Assembly (NCBI GenBank): GCA_947454305.1
Contig: CANGJE010000024.1
Span: 1 to 33,324 of the forward strand
DNA: 33,324 nucleotides
Direction: 5' to 3'
Source of the DNA: Oxalobacteraceae bacterium
GTDB taxonomy: Bacteria; Pseudomonadota; Gammaproteobacteria; Burkholderiales; Burkholderiaceae_D
The notes beneath the pieces were generated by a model. The model ran no database searches and had not been told where the DNA came from. It saw only the letters and a list, made by a program, of their open reading frames with translations. The translations under genes were made by a program, and so were the position numbers. Of this stretch, positions 14,826 through 22,566 are shown in pieces. Each line of letters begins with the position of its first letter. Position 1 is the stretch's first letter.

Positions 14826-15683
14826 ATGAAATCTTTAAAATTATTGTTTACGTTAACAGCCATTAGCATGGCTGTTGCAGCATTTGCTAATGAGCATGAA
14901 ACTGGCGCAGTAACTGACGATGTCATCAAGGCACAAAACGCAGCATTGGTTAACGCCACCGAGGGTAAGGGTTTTGGTCCTCAATCTCCACGCGATATTT
15001 CAGCAAAAGCTGGCAAAAATAGCCGATCATTCGCAACGGCACCTAGCTATAAGGCCATGAATTTGTGCAACATCCACTTTCACACCAATGCAGAGCATAA
15101 AGGCGGTGACTTTACTAAGTTCGCTGGCAATGGTGATGGTAATGGCCACGGAACGGGGTTTGTCTATAGCGGTAAATTATCGGCGTCCGAAAAAGCCAAG
15201 TTAGAAGCTGATGTTTGCACCAGCGATCATGGCGGATTGAACGCAGGAGATACGGTTGAGGTGCACTTTGTACATTCCACGGCTCAGGTAACCCCTGGAC
15301 CAACCTTGGGATCCTGCCTTAACGAAAATCTCTCCAATCCCCAACTGCGTGTAGAAGCCCAAGTTTTTGTGCTCGTCAATAACGCTAAAGGCGCAGACTT
15401 CAACAAGTTTATGGAAGTTGGTCAGCTTAATGGCTACCAACAAGCGCTGAATATTCCGGCCAATACAGGTACACCAGTTCAATATGCCGGATCTACCACC
15501 GGTCCCTCTTACAATGAAAAAGGCTCTCCATTACAAGTGTCTTGGAGCGTGCGCCCCAAAGCCATCAAGGTCAGCGCTCAAAGCGTAGGTAAATGGTGCA
15601 ATGGCAACGTGTTCAAAGAAGACCACGCTCATGGTGTGAGAAATCTGGTCACTGATGTGAACTTGTTGTCGAAGATTAAGTAA
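14826..15683 (+). CDS. Delta-class carbonic anhydrase, exported
   Basis: A 285-residue protein with a signal peptide (MKSLKLLFTLTAISMAVAAF, cleavage near ANE). It belongs to the delta-class (CDCA-like) carbonic anhydrases, known best from diatoms. The core reads YKAMNLCNIHFHTNAEHKGG then DFTKFAGNGDGNG, with Cys81, His84, His86 and His91. CTSDHGGL and VEVHFVHSTAQV follow, with more histidines, then GSCLNENL. The family binds zinc (or cadmium) and interconverts CO2 and bicarbonate; the exact ligands here are inferred. AGGA sits 8 bases before the ATG. The gene ends in a strong hairpin terminator that borders the tRNA-Asn micro-island. Periplasmic location is expected. Confidence 0.85.
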   Translation: MKSLKLLFTLTAISMAVAAFANEHETGAVTDDVIKAQNAALVNATEGKGFGPQSPRDISAKAGKNSRSFATAPSYKAMNLCNIHFHTNAEHKGGDFTKFAGNGDGNGHGTGFVYSGKLSASEKAKLEADVCTSDHGGLNAGDTVEVHFVHSTAQVTPGPTLGSCLNENLSNPQLRVEAQVFVLVNNAKGADFNKFMEVGQLNGYQQALNIPANTGTPVQYAGSTTGPSYNEKGSPLQVSWSVRPKAIKVSAQSVGKWCNGNVFKEDHAHGVRNLVTDVNLLSKIK

Positions 15684-15695
15684 GTAGTAAAAGCG

Positions 15696-15728
15696 AAAAA
15701 GCCCGCAGACGAAAGTTTGCGGGCTTTT
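15696..15728. terminator. Terminator hairpin behind the carbonic anhydrase
   Basis: Stem AAAAGCCCGCAGAC / GTTTGCGGGCTTTT closed by a GAAA tetraloop, starting 12 bases after the stop. It faces the tRNA-Asn remnant on its other side, so it may originally have served the tRNA as well. It is a close relative of the hairpins at 3294 and 18109. Confidence 0.85.
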
Positions 15729-15734
15729 GAATTC

Positions 15735-15775
15735 TTGCTCCCCGACCTTGAGTCGAACCAGGGGCCTGCAGATTA
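15735..15775 (-). repeat. Displaced tRNA-Asn 3' fragment (island end)
   Basis: Reads as the complement of the tRNA-Asn T-arm, acceptor 3' strand and the 3' side of the anticodon arm, from the position of the CCA end (here mutated) to just before the anticodon. The sequence after the break (aaaaag) no longer matches. It cannot form a tRNA. Confidence 0.85.
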
Positions 15776-15804
15776 AAAAGTATTACGGCTCATATCGGCT
15801 GCGC

Positions 15805-16080
15805 TTATTTAATAACGCTATCTCTAAAACTGTCAGGCAAAGAATTTGGAGTAAGAATGTCAACCGGCACTCCAAGTAAGTTGCGTAGTTTGCGGCGAAT
15901 AGCACCTATATCAAATAGAGTAGTTTCAGCTGTTGGATCGATGAGGATGTCGAGATCACTCTTATCCGTATCAGTGCCGTGAAGGACGGAGCCAAACACG
16001 CGCGCATTAGTCGCTCTGTCTAATAAGACAATCTCGCGTATTTCGGCGCGATGGGAGTTTAGGGCGATTGAAGGTTTCAT
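15805..16080 (-). CDS. MNT-domain nucleotidyltransferase (MntA-type antitoxin), no HEPN partner
   Basis: A 91-residue minimal nucleotidyltransferase: FGSVLHGTDTDKSDLDILID carries the GS motif and the metal-binding Asp42 and Asp44, and VPVDILTPNSL is the third strand. In MNT-HEPN (MntA-HepT) systems this enzyme AMPylates and silences the HEPN RNase toxin encoded directly behind it. Here the gene stops early (DSVIK) and the tRNA fragment at the island edge begins 30 bases further on, so the HEPN gene is missing. It may have been cut away when the island formed. Confidence 0.85.
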   Translation of the reverse strand: MKPSIALNSHRAEIREIVLLDRATNARVFGSVLHGTDTDKSDLDILIDPTAETTLFDIGAIRRKLRNLLGVPVDILTPNSLPDSFRDSVIK

Positions 16081-16285
16081 GTTGCCAAATTTTAAATTTT
16101 TCTTGCGATTTCAACAAGCTTGGTTCGATTCGCTTGGCACATTACGTTTGGCTTAGTTTTATTTGAATTTGATCCAGCTCGAGCGACTTACACACAATTT
16201 TGGAGTTGACGTTGTTTCGTGGAGGGCACTTCAAGCTGAGCGTGAATCTCTGTGACGAGCAGGTGATTTGAACGTTTATCTCGAT

Positions 16286-16308
16286 TTGTACGGACAAATG
16301 TCGTACAA
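16286..16308. promoter_or_regulatory. Operator and -10 element of the DUF1778-GNAT pair
   Basis: Perfect 7-bp inverted repeat TTGTACG / CGTACAA around a 9-base centre. The right arm contains TACAAT (16304-16309), a good -10 element, so a protein bound here would block transcription. In TacAT systems the DUF1778 antitoxin represses its own operon from such palindromes. The site lies 37 bases before the ATG at 16346. Confidence 0.7.
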
Positions 16309-16345
16309 TTTTCTAAGTCCTAAACCTATCCCAGCGAGGTTGCCC

Positions 16346-16642
16346 ATGCTGAACAAGCCTGAAATCCAAGACAAAACGCGCAATGCGCGCCTAGAGGCAC
16401 GCGTCTCCAGTGACCAAAAGGATTTATTCCAGCGCGCCGCCACCTTAACGGGGCGTACCTTAAGCGAACTCGTCATCGACAGCACACAGGAAGCGGCAGC
16501 AAAGATAGTGCAAGAGCACGAAGTCATCCGCCTGTCCCGTGAGGAGCAGGTCGCCTTTGTCAATGCTTTGCTGGCACCCTCCGAGCCGGGAGCACGCATT
16601 AAGAAGGCGGTGAAGAACTACCGTCAGAAGGCGGGGCTGTGA
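16346..16642 (+). CDS. DUF1778 ribbon-helix-helix antitoxin (TacA-like)
   Basis: A 98-residue protein: NARLEARVSSDQKDLFQRAA then TLTGRTLSELVID is the DUF1778 ribbon-helix-helix, and the tail LSREEQVAFVNALLAPSEPG binds the toxin in the family. GAGG lies 7 bases before ATG 16346; the earlier start at 16268 is upstream of the likely promoter. Its TGA stop is followed at once, in the same reading frame, by the TTG start of the GNAT toxin. TacA neutralises the acetyltransferase toxin and represses the operon. Confidence 0.92.
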   Translation: MLNKPEIQDKTRNARLEARVSSDQKDLFQRAATLTGRTLSELVIDSTQEAAAKIVQEHEVIRLSREEQVAFVNALLAPSEPGARIKKAVKNYRQKAGL

Positions 16643-17161
16643 TTGACGCTTGCACTCGTTCCGGAAAACGTCTATCCCCTTGAAAAGGCACATGACCGTA
16701 AATCTTTTGATTGCGGTAACGAAGAGCTAAATCGCTATCTTCGCGAACAGGCAAGGCAAGATGCCGAAAAGCGCGTCGCCGCACCTTTCGTGCTTACACA
16801 ACCGGAAAGTTCTGTCGTGCTCGGCTTTTATACTCTCTCAGCTTCCATCATCCCGGTTGATGAACTGCCGCCAGACCTAATGAAGAGGCTGCCACGCTAT
16901 GGTCAATTGCCGGTCACTTTGCTGGGCAGGTTAGCAGTAGATCGCTCGGTCGGCGGTCAAGGTGTTGGGGAATTTCTGCTCGTGGATGCCCTGCGTCGTA
17001 GCTTGGAGGCGGCGCAGCAGATCGCAGCTATGGCAGTGGTTGTGGATGCGAAGAACGAGCGAGCCGAAAGCTTCTATCGGCATTTTGATTTTCAGTCGTT
17101 CCAACAAACCCCTCTGCGCCTGTTCCTTCCTATGGGGCAGATTGCCAAACTGTTCGTCTAG
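16643..17161 (+). CDS. GNAT acetyltransferase toxin (TacT-like)
   Basis: A 172-residue GNAT protein of the DUF1778-partner type: AHDRKSFDCGNEELNRYLRE at the front, LPVTLLGRLAVDRSVGGQGVGEFLLVDAL carrying the acetyl-CoA-binding GQGVG loop (in two parts here: LLGRLAVD, then GGQGVGEFLL), and the conserved SFYRHFDF Tyr near the C-terminus. In the family it acetylates aminoacyl-tRNA and stops translation. There is no ATG; TTG 16643 directly follows the antitoxin stop in frame, with AAGGCGGGG just before it. It appears intact. Confidence 0.9.
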   Translation: MTLALVPENVYPLEKAHDRKSFDCGNEELNRYLREQARQDAEKRVAAPFVLTQPESSVVLGFYTLSASIIPVDELPPDLMKRLPRYGQLPVTLLGRLAVDRSVGGQGVGEFLLVDALRRSLEAAQQIAAMAVVVDAKNERAESFYRHFDFQSFQQTPLRLFLPMGQIAKLFV

Positions 17162-17213
17162 CAGCTTCACATAACCCGAGCCTATGCGGCTCTGTAACTG
17201 GCAATGACTTGTT

Positions 17214-17246
17214 CAAAAGATCTTGAAGTAGGCAGGACTGAAATGA
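17214..17246 (+). pseudogene. hicA remnant (C-terminal codons)
   Basis: Reads QKILK-stop-AGLK-stop, matching the HicA C-terminus ILKQAGL with the Gln codon changed to TAG at 17229. It ends 10 bases before the hicB remnant, with GAGGA between, as in hicAB operons. The rest of hicA is gone or unrecognisable. Confidence 0.6.
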
Positions 17247-17256
17247 GGAAAACGCT

Positions 17257-17322
17257 ATGAAATATCCCATTGCGATCGAACCCGGAGATTAGAGCAGGGC
17301 ATGGAGTGTCGTCGTTCCAGAA
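17257..17322 (+). pseudogene. hicB antitoxin remnant
   Basis: Opens MKYPIAIEPGD then a TAG stop, then SRAWSVVVPE: the characteristic start of HicB proteins (MKYPIAIEPGD..AWGVVVPDLPG). After this the resemblance ends. With the hicA tail it forms a dead hicAB pair between the GNAT and vapBC modules. Confidence 0.75.
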
Positions 17323-17452
17323 ATAAAACGTGCGATTACCTGTGCAAGCTGCCAAGTGCCGAGGAGTTTCACAGAGGAATTGTACATCCATGTGTTTACT
17401 TGCGGGCTGTTGTGCGCTATATTTCGAGGAGATCTGATCTTGGGGTACGACC

Positions 17453-17689
17453 ATGCACACTACCAAAATTTTCAAAAACGGCAACTCGCAGGCTATTCGG
17501 ATTCCTTCCGATCTGGCGTATGAACGTACGGATATTGAGCTGGAAATCGAGCGTCAGGGTGAGGAGATTCGGATCAGACCAGCCAGAAGAACGCTGGGTA
17601 AAGTACTCAATAAATTTGCACGGTTCTCACCTGATTTTTTTGCTGAAGGTCGGGGCGAGCATGAGCAAGCGGAGCGAGATTCGCTGTGA
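17453..17689 (+). CDS. vapB: VapB antitoxin (AbrB/SpoVT fold)
   Basis: A 78-residue protein: MHTTKIFKNGNSQAIRIPSD is the swapped-hairpin DNA-binding N-terminus (NGNSQAIRIP), followed by EIERQGEEIRIRPARRTLGK and a tail (FARFSPDFFAEGRGEHEQAE) that would thread into the toxin. Its stop overlaps the vapC GTG start (GTGA). VapB neutralises VapC and represses the operon. The pair lies next to the tRNA-Asn end of the micro-island. Confidence 0.92.
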   Translation: MHTTKIFKNGNSQAIRIPSDLAYERTDIELEIERQGEEIRIRPARRTLGKVLNKFARFSPDFFAEGRGEHEQAERDSL

Positions 17690-18087
17690 GTCCCAAATAC
17701 ATGCTCGATACCAACATGTGCATCTATCTGATGAAAAATCAACCCGCACAGGTTGCCAATCGATTCGCGCAGTGCTACGTCGGCGAGGTAGTAATGTCAG
17801 CAATAACTTTCGCTGAGCTTAGCTATGGTGTCTCGGTCTCGTCAGATCCCAAACGTGAAGTAAAAAATCTTTCATCGCTTATTGAAGATATTCCCGTGAT
17901 GCCATTCGATCAGGTCGCGGGTGCGGCATACGGTCCGATTCGAATGGCTACACGCGAGAGCAAGAAGGATCATCTTGATAAATTGATCGCGGCTCATGCG
18001 AAGGCGTTGTCAGTGACGGTGGTGACCAACAATCTGAAAGATTTCGAAAAATACCCAGGCGTACTCGCGGAAAACTGGCTTGTTTGA
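17686..18087 (+). CDS. vapC: VapC toxin (PIN-domain RNase)
   Basis: A 133-residue PIN protein. It has Asp8 in MLDTN, Glu44 in FAELSYG, an Asp-rich KKDHLDKLIAAHA segment with Asp98 at the catalytic position, and the late VVTNNLKDF strand. In the family it cleaves tRNA or rRNA. Start GTG 17686 overlaps the vapB stop by 4 bases; ATG 17701 would remove five residues. The last 39 residues match the remnant at 3154-3273 at 28 positions. It looks functional. Confidence 0.93.
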   Translation: MSPKYMLDTNMCIYLMKNQPAQVANRFAQCYVGEVVMSAITFAELSYGVSVSSDPKREVKNLSSLIEDIPVMPFDQVAGAAYGPIRMATRESKKDHLDKLIAAHAKALSVTVVTNNLKDFEKYPGVLAENWLV

Positions 18088-18108
18088 GCGTGGCGTGACG
18101 CAAAAGGA

Positions 18109-18138
18109 AAAGCCCGCAAACATTCATTTGCGGGCTTT
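18109..18138. terminator. Shared terminator hairpin of vapC and tRNA-Asn
   Basis: Perfect 12-bp stem AAAGCCCGCAAA / TTTGCGGGCTTT with loop CATTCA. It starts 21 bases after the vapC stop and lies 7 bases past the tRNA CCA end on the other strand, so it can serve both. Confidence 0.88.
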
Positions 18139-18145
18139 CGTATTT

Positions 18146-18221
18146 TGGCTCCCCGACCTGGACTCGAACCAGGGACCTGCGGATTAACAGTCCGTCGCTC
18201 TACCAACTGAGCTATCAGGGA
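18146..18221 (-). tRNA. tRNA-Asn (anticodon GTT)
   Basis: 76 bases including encoded CCA. On the minus strand: acceptor TCCCTGA / TCGGGGA with discriminator G, D-arm with AGCTCAGTTGGTAGAGC, anticodon loop CTGTTAA (anticodon GTT), T-arm GGTTCGAGTCC. The 3' half is duplicated at 15735-15775, marking it as an integration site. Confidence 0.96.
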
Positions 18222-18299
18222 ATAGGGACGAAATTATGCCTTAGTCATCGTTTTTTGTCAAAACAGTCAACATTTGTCTAGTTATCAGTGAGTTATAGC

Positions 18300-19514
18300 T
18301 CAAAGTACTTTGGCGATTGCGTCCACAACGCGATCGATGTTGCGCGAGTTTAAAGCCGCAACGCAGATACGACCCGTATCGACAGCGTAGATAGAGAATT
18401 CTGTTTTCAGGCGTTCAACTTGAGCCTTGGTGAGGCCTGAATACGAGAACATGCCGCGCTGTTGAATAACGAAATCAAAATTATGTTGAGGCGCTTTAGC
18501 TTTGAGCTTATCAACAAGTGCTTGGCGCATGGCTTTGATTCGAACGCGCATGGCAGCGAGTTCTTCTTCCCAAAGTTTGCGCAACTCTGGAGTTGCAAGC
18601 GCCATCGCTACGACTTGGCCACCGTGCATAGGCGGGTTGGAGTAGTTAGTGCGGATCACACGCTTTAATTGCGACATTAAACGTGCAGCTTCTTCTGCGT
18701 TAGCTGCAACGATGGACAACGCACCTACGCGTTCGCCATACAGTGAAAACGATTTCGAAAATGAATTAGATACAAACAGCGGGCCACCCGCAGCTGCGAA
18801 CATTCCCACTACTTTGCCATCTTCGGTAATGCCATCACCAAAGCCTTGGTAAGCCATATCGAGAAAAGGAACGAGACTACGCTCTGTGACGACGTTAATA
18901 ACTTGCGCCCACTGTTGATCGGTGAGATCAGCGCCAGTGGGGTTATGACAGCAAGCGTGCAGCAAAACGATGGAGCCAGCGGGCATGGACTTTAGCGACG
19001 CCAACATGCCATCAAAGTTCACGCCTTTAGTTGTAGTGTCGTAGTAAGGGTAATTATTAACGACAAAACCAGCGGATTCGAACAGTGCGCGGTGATTCTC
19101 CCAGCTGGGGTCGCTGATATAGACCTGTGCGTTGGGCGAGAAGCGTTTTAAAAAATCTGCGCCAAGTTTTAATGCGCCGGTGCCGCCAATCGCTTGTGCA
19201 GTAATAGCGCGTTTAGACGTAACAACCTCGCTGTTAGCGCCAAATACCAACTCTTGCACGGCTTTGTCGTAAGCGGCCAGACCTTCGATAGGCAAATAGG
19301 TTCGAGGGGCTAATTTTTCCATCAGCAGGGTTTCGGCTTTCTGAACGCAAGCTAGCAGAGGTACTTTTCCGTTGTCATCGTAATAAACGCCCACACCCAG
19401 ATTGGTTTTTTCTGGATGCTGGTCGGCGTTAAAGGCTTCGGTGATGCCGAGAATGGGATCACGCGGCGCCATTTCAATGGCGGCGAATAGGGGTGCGGAG
19501 TGAGGTGCGGTCAT
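18300..19514 (-). CDS. tyrB: Aromatic-amino-acid aminotransferase (TyrB/AspC family)
   Basis: A 404-residue class I PLP-dependent aminotransferase. Visible are FAAIEMAPRDPILGITEAFN, the Asn-Pro-Thr loop HACCHNPTGADLT, the PLP lysine in SNSFSKSFSLYGERVG and the terminal Arg in VDTGRICVAALN. The family transfers amino groups from Tyr, Phe or Asp to 2-oxoglutarate. ATG 19514 gives the family N-terminus; the frame extends upstream 18 codons without similarity. It is divergent from uvrB with 113 bases between the starts, an arrangement common in Burkholderiales. Substrate preference (Tyr versus Asp) cannot be fixed from sequence alone. Confidence 0.88.
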   Translation of the reverse strand: MTAPHSAPLFAAIEMAPRDPILGITEAFNADQHPEKTNLGVGVYYDDNGKVPLLACVQKAETLLMEKLAPRTYLPIEGLAAYDKAVQELVFGANSEVVTSKRAITAQAIGGTGALKLGADFLKRFSPNAQVYISDPSWENHRALFESAGFVVNNYPYYDTTTKGVNFDGMLASLKSMPAGSIVLLHACCHNPTGADLTDQQWAQVINVVTERSLVPFLDMAYQGFGDGITEDGKVVGMFAAAGGPLFVSNSFSKSFSLYGERVGALSIVAANAEEAARLMSQLKRVIRTNYSNPPMHGGQVVAMALATPELRKLWEEELAAMRVRIKAMRQALVDKLKAKAPQHNFDFVIQQRGMFSYSGLTKAQVERLKTEFSIYAVDTGRICVAALNSRNIDRVVDAIAKVL

Positions 19515-19627
19515 CGTGCTAACATCAAAAGTTAGTAAGGAGCTTTCCTTGGTGCGAAAAGCGCTCAAAAAGTCCGAAAATCAAAAGATTTCAAGAAACC
19601 CCGCATTTTACCAAAGGTCAAATTCCG

Positions 19628-21721
19628 ATGGCTGTGTTATCTGAAGTCGACAGTGCGCTCGACGAGTCGAAGTTTGTAAGTTTTGAAGGTTCTCCCTTTC
19701 GTTTGTATCAACCGTTCTTTCCGGCCGGTGATCAACCAGCGGCAATTCAAAAGCTGATTGAGGGTATCGACGACGGCTTATCGTTTCAAACATTGTTAGG
19801 TGTGACCGGATCGGGCAAGACCTTCACTATGGCGAATGTGATTGCGCGTATGGGACGGCCTGCGATCGTATTTGCGCCAAATAAAACCTTGGCGGCACAG
19901 CTCTACAGCGAGTTTCGTGATTTTTTTCCACAAAACGCGGTGGAATATTTCGTTAGCTACTACGACTACTACCAGCCTGAGGCGTATGTGCCTCAGCGTG
20001 ATTTGTTTATCGAAAAAGATTCAGCGATTAATGAGCACATCGAGCAGATGCGCTTATCGTGCACCAAATCACTGATGGAGAGACGCGATGTCGTGATCGT
20101 CGCTACGGTATCAGCGATTTACGGTATTGGTAATCCAAATGAATACCATCAAATGGTATTGACGCTGCGCGCTAAGGATAAGTTATCGCAGCGCGACATG
20201 ATTGCGCGTTTAATTCAGATGCAGTACTCACGCAATGACATTGATTTTGATCGCGGTACGTTTCGAGTGCGCGGTGATACGGTCGACATTTTCCCTGCTG
20301 AGCACGCAGAACTCGCTGTGCGTGTTGATTTATTTGACGATGAAATTGACAGTATTCAATTGTTTGATCCCTTAACGGGTCGTGTGCGACAAAAAATTCC
20401 CCGCTTTACCGTTTACCCTGGCTCGCACTATGTCACCCCACGCTCAACGGTCTTGCGTGCGATTGAAAGCATTAAGGTTGAGTTGCGTGAGCGACTAGAA
20501 TTTTTTAGAAAAGAAAATAAACTGATTGAAGAGCAGCGTATAGAGCAACGTACACGCTTTGATTTAGAAATGATGCAGGAAATCGGTTTTACTAAAGGTA
20601 TTGAAAATTACTCGCGACACCTATCAGGTGCTAAGCCCGGTGAGCCTCCGCCGACTTTAGTAGATTATTTGCCTCAAGATGCGTTGATGTTTTTAGATGA
20701 GTCGCATGTACTGATGGGGCAGTTAAATGGCATGTATAACGGCGACCGCGCGCGTAAGACAAACTTAGTGGATTACGGTTTTCGTCTGCCTTCAGCGCTG
20801 GATAATCGGCCGCTGCGGTTTGATGAATTTGAATCAAAAATGCGTCAGACGGTATTTGTTTCTGCTACGCCAGCTGATTATGAAAAAAATCATGCAGGGC
20901 AGGTGGTTGAGCAGGTAGTACGTCCTACGGGTTTGGTGGATCCGATAATCACGGTGCGCCCTGCGGTGACGCAGGTGGACGATTTGATGCAGGAAATATC
21001 CTACCGCGTTGCAAAGCATGAGCGCGTGTTAGTTACGACGCTGACTAAACGCATGTCTGAGCAGTTAACTGAATTTTTGAGTGATAACGGTGTCAAGGTG
21101 CGTTATCTTCACAGTGACATTGATACGGTAGAACGAGCAGAGATTATTCGCGATTTGCGCTTGGGTACGTTTGATGTACTGGTGGGGATTAATCTTTTGC
21201 GCGAGGGTTTGGATATTCCAGAAGTATCCTTGGTGGCGATTTTAGATGCAGACAAAGAAGGATTTTTACGCTCTGAGCGTAGCTTGATTCAGACCATAGG
21301 CCGCGCTGCTCGGAATATTAATGGTACGGCGATTTTGTATGCTGACAAAATTACCGATTCCATGCAGCGCGCTATGGGTGAGACTGAGCGCCGTCGCAAC
21401 AAGCAAATTGCATTTAATACAGAACATGGCATCACGCCTGTCGGAATACAAAAGCAGGTTCGCGACTTAATTGATGGTGTGTATAAGAGTGACGATGCTC
21501 GCCAAGAGTTAATGGCGGCTCAAGAGCAGGCCAAGTACGAGTCCATGAGCGAGAAGCAGGTTAGTAAAGAAATCAAACGACTTGAAAAGCTCATGCTCGA
21601 TCACGCTAAAAATCTCGAGTTTGAAAAAGCAGCGCAAGTACGCGATCAGCTTCATATCTTAAAAGAGCAGTTATTTGGTGCGCCAGGTTCGGATAACATC
21701 AGCTCACTATCAGGGCTGTAA
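19628..21721 (+). CDS. uvrB: Excinuclease ABC subunit B
   Basis: A 697-residue UvrB. Walker [15 protein letters not shown]; the beta-hairpin [15 protein letters not shown] that clamps damaged DNA; DESHV (Walker B); the helicase motifs around [29 protein letters not shown] and QTIGRAARN; and the C-terminal UVR domain ([23 protein letters not shown]) that contacts UvrC. It verifies lesions with UvrA and recruits UvrC. By eye no LexA box lies in the 113-base gap upstream, although E. coli uvrB is SOS-regulated. The UDG-like gene follows after 9 bases. Confidence 0.98.
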   Translation: MAVLSEVDSALDESKFVSFEGSPFRLYQPFFPAGDQPAAIQKLIEGIDDGLSFQTLLGVTGSGKTFTMANVIARMGRPAIVFAPNKTLAAQLYSEFRDFFPQNAVEYFVSYYDYYQPEAYVPQRDLFIEKDSAINEHIEQMRLSCTKSLMERRDVVIVATVSAIYGIGNPNEYHQMVLTLRAKDKLSQRDMIARLIQMQYSRNDIDFDRGTFRVRGDTVDIFPAEHAELAVRVDLFDDEIDSIQLFDPLTGRVRQKIPRFTVYPGSHYVTPRSTVLRAIESIKVELRERLEFFRKENKLIEEQRIEQRTRFDLEMMQEIGFTKGIENYSRHLSGAKPGEPPPTLVDYLPQDALMFLDESHVLMGQLNGMYNGDRARKTNLVDYGFRLPSALDNRPLRFDEFESKMRQTVFVSATPADYEKNHAGQVVEQVVRPTGLVDPIITVRPAVTQVDDLMQEISYRVAKHERVLVTTLTKRMSEQLTEFLSDNGVKVRYLHSDIDTVERAEIIRDLRLGTFDVLVGINLLREGLDIPEVSLVAILDADKEGFLRSERSLIQTIGRAARNINGTAILYADKITDSMQRAMGETERRRNKQIAFNTEHGITPVGIQKQVRDLIDGVYKSDDARQELMAAQEQAKYESMSEKQVSKEIKRLEKLMLDHAKNLEFEKAAQVRDQLHILKEQLFGAPGSDNISSLSGL

Positions 21722-21730
21722 CGCATTGAT

Positions 21731-22522
21731 ATGTCTGCTAATGATTCATCAATGATTCCTACTTTTGTAACGGATGCCGTTTCACTGGCTGCGCCAAGTT
21801 GGCGTCCGATTTTGCTGCATGGTTTGCAGGCCGTTGTTACATCAGACCCTGAGTATCTGCCGTCATTAGTCGATGGCTCATTTTTGCCGACGCAAGGTCG
21901 TTTGTTTGCAGCTTTTGCTCAACCGCTGGAATCAGTTCGCTATGTGTTGGTCGGGGAAGGCCCTTATCCACGTGAAGATAGTGCAACCGGTGTTTGCTTC
22001 ATGGATGGCGCGGTTGATGAGCTATGGTCAGAGCAAGGTTTATCTAAGCGAGTGAATCGCGCGACTTCGCTGCGTAACTTTATGAAGATGCTGATGGTGG
22101 CTGAAGGTTTGTTGCCTGTCGATGCTACCAAGGGCGAAATGATTGCCGGTGTGTCGGCAACAGCCAGAGCGAATGGTTCGGGCTTTATACAAACGTTGCC
22201 TGATCTTCAAAACAATTTGATGGATGAAGGTTTTTTGTTATTGAACGCAGCGCTCGTGTTTCGACCTGAAGTGGCGCCGGCCAAAGATGCCAAAGCATGG
22301 CGTCCACTAATTAATACGGTGCTTGAATCCTTACTCGAGCGAGCCGAGCAAGCACCTCCCACGCTGGTCCTTTGGGGGAAAATCGCTCAATGGCTAGAAG
22401 AACTAGAACCAGTAGCCGGATTTCCTAAAGCAGTGGCGGAGCATCCGTATAACCTCTCATTCATTTCTCATTCAGGCATGCAGCGCTTGTTTGGACCGAT
22501 GAAATTATTGCATTTGAGATAA
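21731..22522 (+). CDS. Uracil-DNA glycosylase family 1 homologue with altered active site
   Basis: A 263-residue protein with the order of family-1 UDG motifs. GEGPYP (75-80) stands where GQDPYH would be, TSLRNFMKML matches the PSLxNIxKEL segment, and LLLNAALVF matches LLLNTVLTV. LVLWGKIAQ and EHPYNLSF match the LLWGxxAQ and HPSPLS blocks. The catalytic Asp is Gly here, while Tyr78 and His238 are kept. It starts 9 bases after uvrB, so they are probably cotranscribed. It may be an inactive or re-specialised DNA-binding enzyme. The family call rests on motif order. Confidence 0.72.
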   Translation: MSANDSSMIPTFVTDAVSLAAPSWRPILLHGLQAVVTSDPEYLPSLVDGSFLPTQGRLFAAFAQPLESVRYVLVGEGPYPREDSATGVCFMDGAVDELWSEQGLSKRVNRATSLRNFMKMLMVAEGLLPVDATKGEMIAGVSATARANGSGFIQTLPDLQNNLMDEGFLLLNAALVFRPEVAPAKDAKAWRPLINTVLESLLERAEQAPPTLVLWGKIAQWLEELEPVAGFPKAVAEHPYNLSFISHSGMQRLFGPMKLLHLR

Positions 22523-22566
22523 TTATTTGGGAGTTATCTCCGACGATAAAGTTTCCCGAATCTCGA

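Larger units (their letters stand above)
15735..18186. mobile_element. tRNA-Asn-bounded micro-island of toxin-antitoxin genes
   Basis: Direct repeats of 41 bp mark the ends: 15735-15775 and 18146-18186 match at 36 of 41 positions. The right copy is the 3' half of the intact tRNA-Asn, the left copy is a displaced 3' half, which is what site-specific integration into a tRNA 3' end leaves. The unit is about 2.41 kb and carries an MNT gene, tacAT-like genes, a dead hicAB pair and vapBC, with no integrase or other cargo. The five mismatches suggest an old insertion. Whether it was mobilised by an integrase now lost, or in trans, cannot be told from the sequence. Confidence 0.7.

Noticed and set aside
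16163..16254. Short open frame ending HNFGVDVVSWRALQAERESL before a stop, upstream of the DUF1778 gene
   Set aside because: It loosely recalls the third strand of an MNT nucleotidyltransferase (VDVVS..AL), but it is about 30 residues after a stop and has no other family motif; chance cannot be excluded.
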